Source: Hymenobacter sublimis (GTDB lineage: Bacteria; Bacteroidota; Bacteroidia; Cytophagales; Hymenobacteraceae). Taken from it: a stretch of DNA of 64,000 bases. The stretch spans positions 1,983,501 through 2,047,500 of the forward strand of contig NZ_CP095848.1 in assembly GCF_023101345.1 (NCBI RefSeq), given 5' to 3'. This document shows, one piece after another, positions 62,571 to 64,000 of this stretch. Below the pieces are notes generated by a model. The model was not told where the DNA came from. It saw only the letters and a program-made list of their open reading frames with translations, and did no database searches. Numbering within the stretch: position 1 is the first letter of the stretch; every line of letters starts with the position of its first letter. The position numbers and the translations under genes are program-made.

Positions 62571-63134
62571 ATGGCGGATCTTTATCAGGACAAATACCGA
62601 ATCCCTTCTACCCGTTTGCCAGGCTATGACTACGGACAAAGTGGGGCCCATTTCGTGACAATCTGCACTAAGGATCGGCAACCGTATTTCGGTAGTATTG
62701 AAGCTCCCGGCGGTAATTGGGATGCTGCTTTTCTACGGCCGTCGGTGCTCGGAGAGAAGGTGCGGAAATGCTGGGCAGCTATTCCGCAGTTTGCGCCGTT
62801 CGTGCACCTGGATGCGTTTATCTTGATGCCAGATCATATGCACGGCATACTACTGCTCGATAAGGATGAACCGGTAGGACCCGGCACGTCTCTGCAACCA
62901 TCCGGCAATCGTTTTGGCCCACAGTCGCAAAACTTGGCGTCCGTCTTGCGCGGCTTTAAATCGGCGGTGACAACATATGCCCGGTATCACAATCTGGAAT
63001 TTCAATGGCAAACTCGCTTCCATGACCGGGTGATTCGCAGCAGCGTGGAGTTGGAGAAGATTCGAAACTACATTATCACCAACCCAGGCCGCTGGGAAAA
63101 AGAACTCGACAACGGCCAAGGCCTTTACCGCTGA
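62571..63134 (+). mobile_element. REP-associated tyrosine transposase (RAYT)
   Basis: The 187-residue single-strand DNA transposase of the Y1/HUH family has the HUH motif PDHMHGILLL, with both His present, and the catalytic Tyr in [11 protein letters not shown], typical of RAYTs. It starts with YRIPSTRLPGYDYGQSGAHFVTICTKDRQPYF, a common RAYT opening. The REP pairs on either side (62428-62545 and 63135-63245) are its expected substrates. The unit sits between the ABC ATPase and the response regulator and is probably intact. Confidence 0.92.
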
Positions 63135-63245
63135 ACGATGTAGAGACGCGACACTTCGCGTCTCAGCGTCAGAACGACCAGGAACTGCGCAGTCTAAACA
63201 ACGTCAGCAACGATTGAGACGCGAAGTGTCGCGTCTCTACATCGT
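63135..63245. repeat. REP-type inverted pair, 31-bp perfect arms, downstream of the RAYT gene
   Basis: Arms 63135-63165 and 63215-63245 are perfect reverse complements with the same GAGACGCGA...TCGCGTCTC cores as the upstream pair. The right arm ends two bases before the -7 box of the response regulator. Confidence 0.92.
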
Positions 63246-63247
63246 GC

Positions 63248-63255
63248 TACTTTTG
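63248..63255 (+). promoter_or_regulatory. -7 box of the response regulator
   Basis: TACTTTTG is an exact -7 match, 28 bases before the ATG and immediately beside the REP arm. Confidence 0.6.
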
Positions 63256-63282
63256 CCTAATTTTTCATTCTTAATTCCCTCC

Positions 63283-64000
63283 ATGCCTTCCGGAACACTC
63301 TTACTCATTGACGACGAAGCCCGCCTGCGCCAGCTCTTGGCGCGAGTGCTGGAGTTGGAAGGCTATTCCGTGCTGCAAGCTCCTGATGCCAGCCGCGGCC
63401 TGGAGCTGCTGCAGCAGCACGCCAACGAGGTGCTGGTGGTGGTGTCCGACGTGAAGCTGCCCGATGCCCACGGCGTGGACCTAATTCCGCGCCTCAAGGC
63501 CAAGGCGCCCGATATGGAGATTGTGCTGCTCACTGCTTTCGGTACCATTCCGGATGGGGTGCGGGCCATGAAGCAGGGCGCCTTCGACTATCTCACCAAG
63601 GGCGACTTTGAGCAGCAATTGGTGGTAGTAGTGGAGCGGGCCGCCGAAAAAGCCCGCCTGCGCCGCCGCGTGGCCGAGCTGGAGCGGCGCATGAGCCAGC
63701 GCTACAGCTTCGAGAGTATGATTGGCGCGGCCCCCGCCCTACGCCGCGCCCAGGACCTGGCCCGCCAAGTAGCTCCCACCGACAGCACCGTGCTGTTGGA
63801 AGGGCCTACCGGCGCGGGAAAGGAACTGTTTGCCCAGGCCATCCACGAGGCCAGTGAGCGGAAACACAAGTCGTTCGTGGCCGTGAACTGCTCGGCTTTC
63901 CCCAAGGATTTACTGGAATCGGAGCTGTTTGGCTACAAGAAAGGCGCGTTTACGGGGGCCTTGGCCGATAAGAAGGGTCTGCTGGAAGAAGCCCACGGCG
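63283..64000 (+). CDS. Sigma-54-dependent response regulator (partial)
   Basis: NtrC-type regulator truncated by the window end after 239 residues. The receiver domain has the acidic pair Asp10/Asp11, phospho-acceptor Asp56 (SDVKLP), Thr84 and Lys106. The AAA+ domain shows Walker A GPTGAGKE (174-181) and the sigma-54-contacting GAFTGA (221-226). The rest of the ATPase and the HTH lie beyond. The TPR kinase 7 kb upstream is the natural partner. It would activate a sigma-54 promoter such as the near-consensus element before 56514. Confidence 0.93.
   Translation, partial: MPSGTLLLIDDEARLRQLLARVLELEGYSVLQAPDASRGLELLQQHANEVLVVVSDVKLPDAHGVDLIPRLKAKAPDMEIVLLTAFGTIPDGVRAMKQGAFDYLTKGDFEQQLVVVVERAAEKARLRRRVAELERRMSQRYSFESMIGAAPALRRAQDLARQVAPTDSTVLLEGPTGAGKELFAQAIHEASERKHKSFVAVNCSAFPKDLLESELFGYKKGAFTGALADKKGLLEEAHG

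Overview
The window reads as chromosomal DNA of a high-GC Bacteroidota, most likely Hymenobacter or a close relative (Cytophagales). This rests on several things seen here: promoters of the Bacteroidota type (TAnnTTTG at -7, few Shine-Dalgarno sequences), a secreted subtilase ending in a type IX secretion sorting domain, a TonB-dependent receptor with an N-terminal carboxypeptidase-like domain, DUF2911, DUF1015 and DUF349 proteins, and many palindromic intergenic repeats. No search was run, so the genus is an inference.

Layout. 1-16.5 kb holds housekeeping and envelope genes: exbD and a TonB-like protein, folC, trmB, a DinB/maleylpyruvate-isomerase-like protein, a TrpF-like barrel, mnmA, a lipoprotein, a T9SS subtilase, a zinc-ribbon protein, rpe plus a TonB-dependent receptor, a sterol-desaturase-type hydroxylase, a Crp/Fnr regulator and a DUF2911 protein. 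16.6-25.6 kb is a complete histidine operon, hisG-D-C-(zinc-ribbon gene)-B-H-A-F-IE. It is preceded by a previously unlisted 40-codon leader peptide with six His codons among eight, and by mutually exclusive hairpins, which together look like a histidine attenuator. 25.9-31.3 kb carries an envelope glycan group: GT2, a LAB_N membrane protein, a sugar epimerase, a phosphodiesterase and an ArnT-like glycosyltransferase. 31.4-33.4 kb is an AT-rich patch with one orphan gene. 33.4-47.8 kb is mostly housekeeping: a TPR protein, gyrA, an HD hydrolase, an L,D-transpeptidase, a fasciclin protein, a flavin reductase, maf, DUF1015, pdxH, algH/yqgE and DUF349, followed by tRNA-Thr(TGT). 48-53 kb is gene-poor accessory DNA with a decayed gene, a BLUF photoreceptor, several small orphans and a secreted nuclease.

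The most interesting region is 54.2-64 kb. A TPR sensor histidine kinase, whose ATP-binding N and G2 boxes look degenerate, lies upstream of a five-gene group. The group encodes a coiled-coil protein with an amphipathic N-terminus, a two-TM helical protein, a membrane-anchored periplasmic binding protein fused to an OmpA peptidoglycan-binding domain, an ABC permease and an ABC ATPase. After a REP-associated tyrosine transposase (RAYT) flanked by its own palindromes comes a sigma-54-dependent response regulator (GAFTGA motif), cut by the window end. A perfect GGACACA/TGTGTCC palindrome sits about 100 bp upstream of a near-consensus sigma-54 -24/-12 element in front of the first gene of the group. 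I read the locus as a candidate envelope-sensing system analogous in logic, not in homology, to the phage-shock response.

The intergenic DNA is unusually rich in structure: at least three families of long inverted repeats, a 41-bp perfect hairpin, and an identical 32-nt tract just upstream of two unrelated genes 58 kb apart. Start codons were re-chosen for many genes where the longest frame begins inside a promoter or a repeat.
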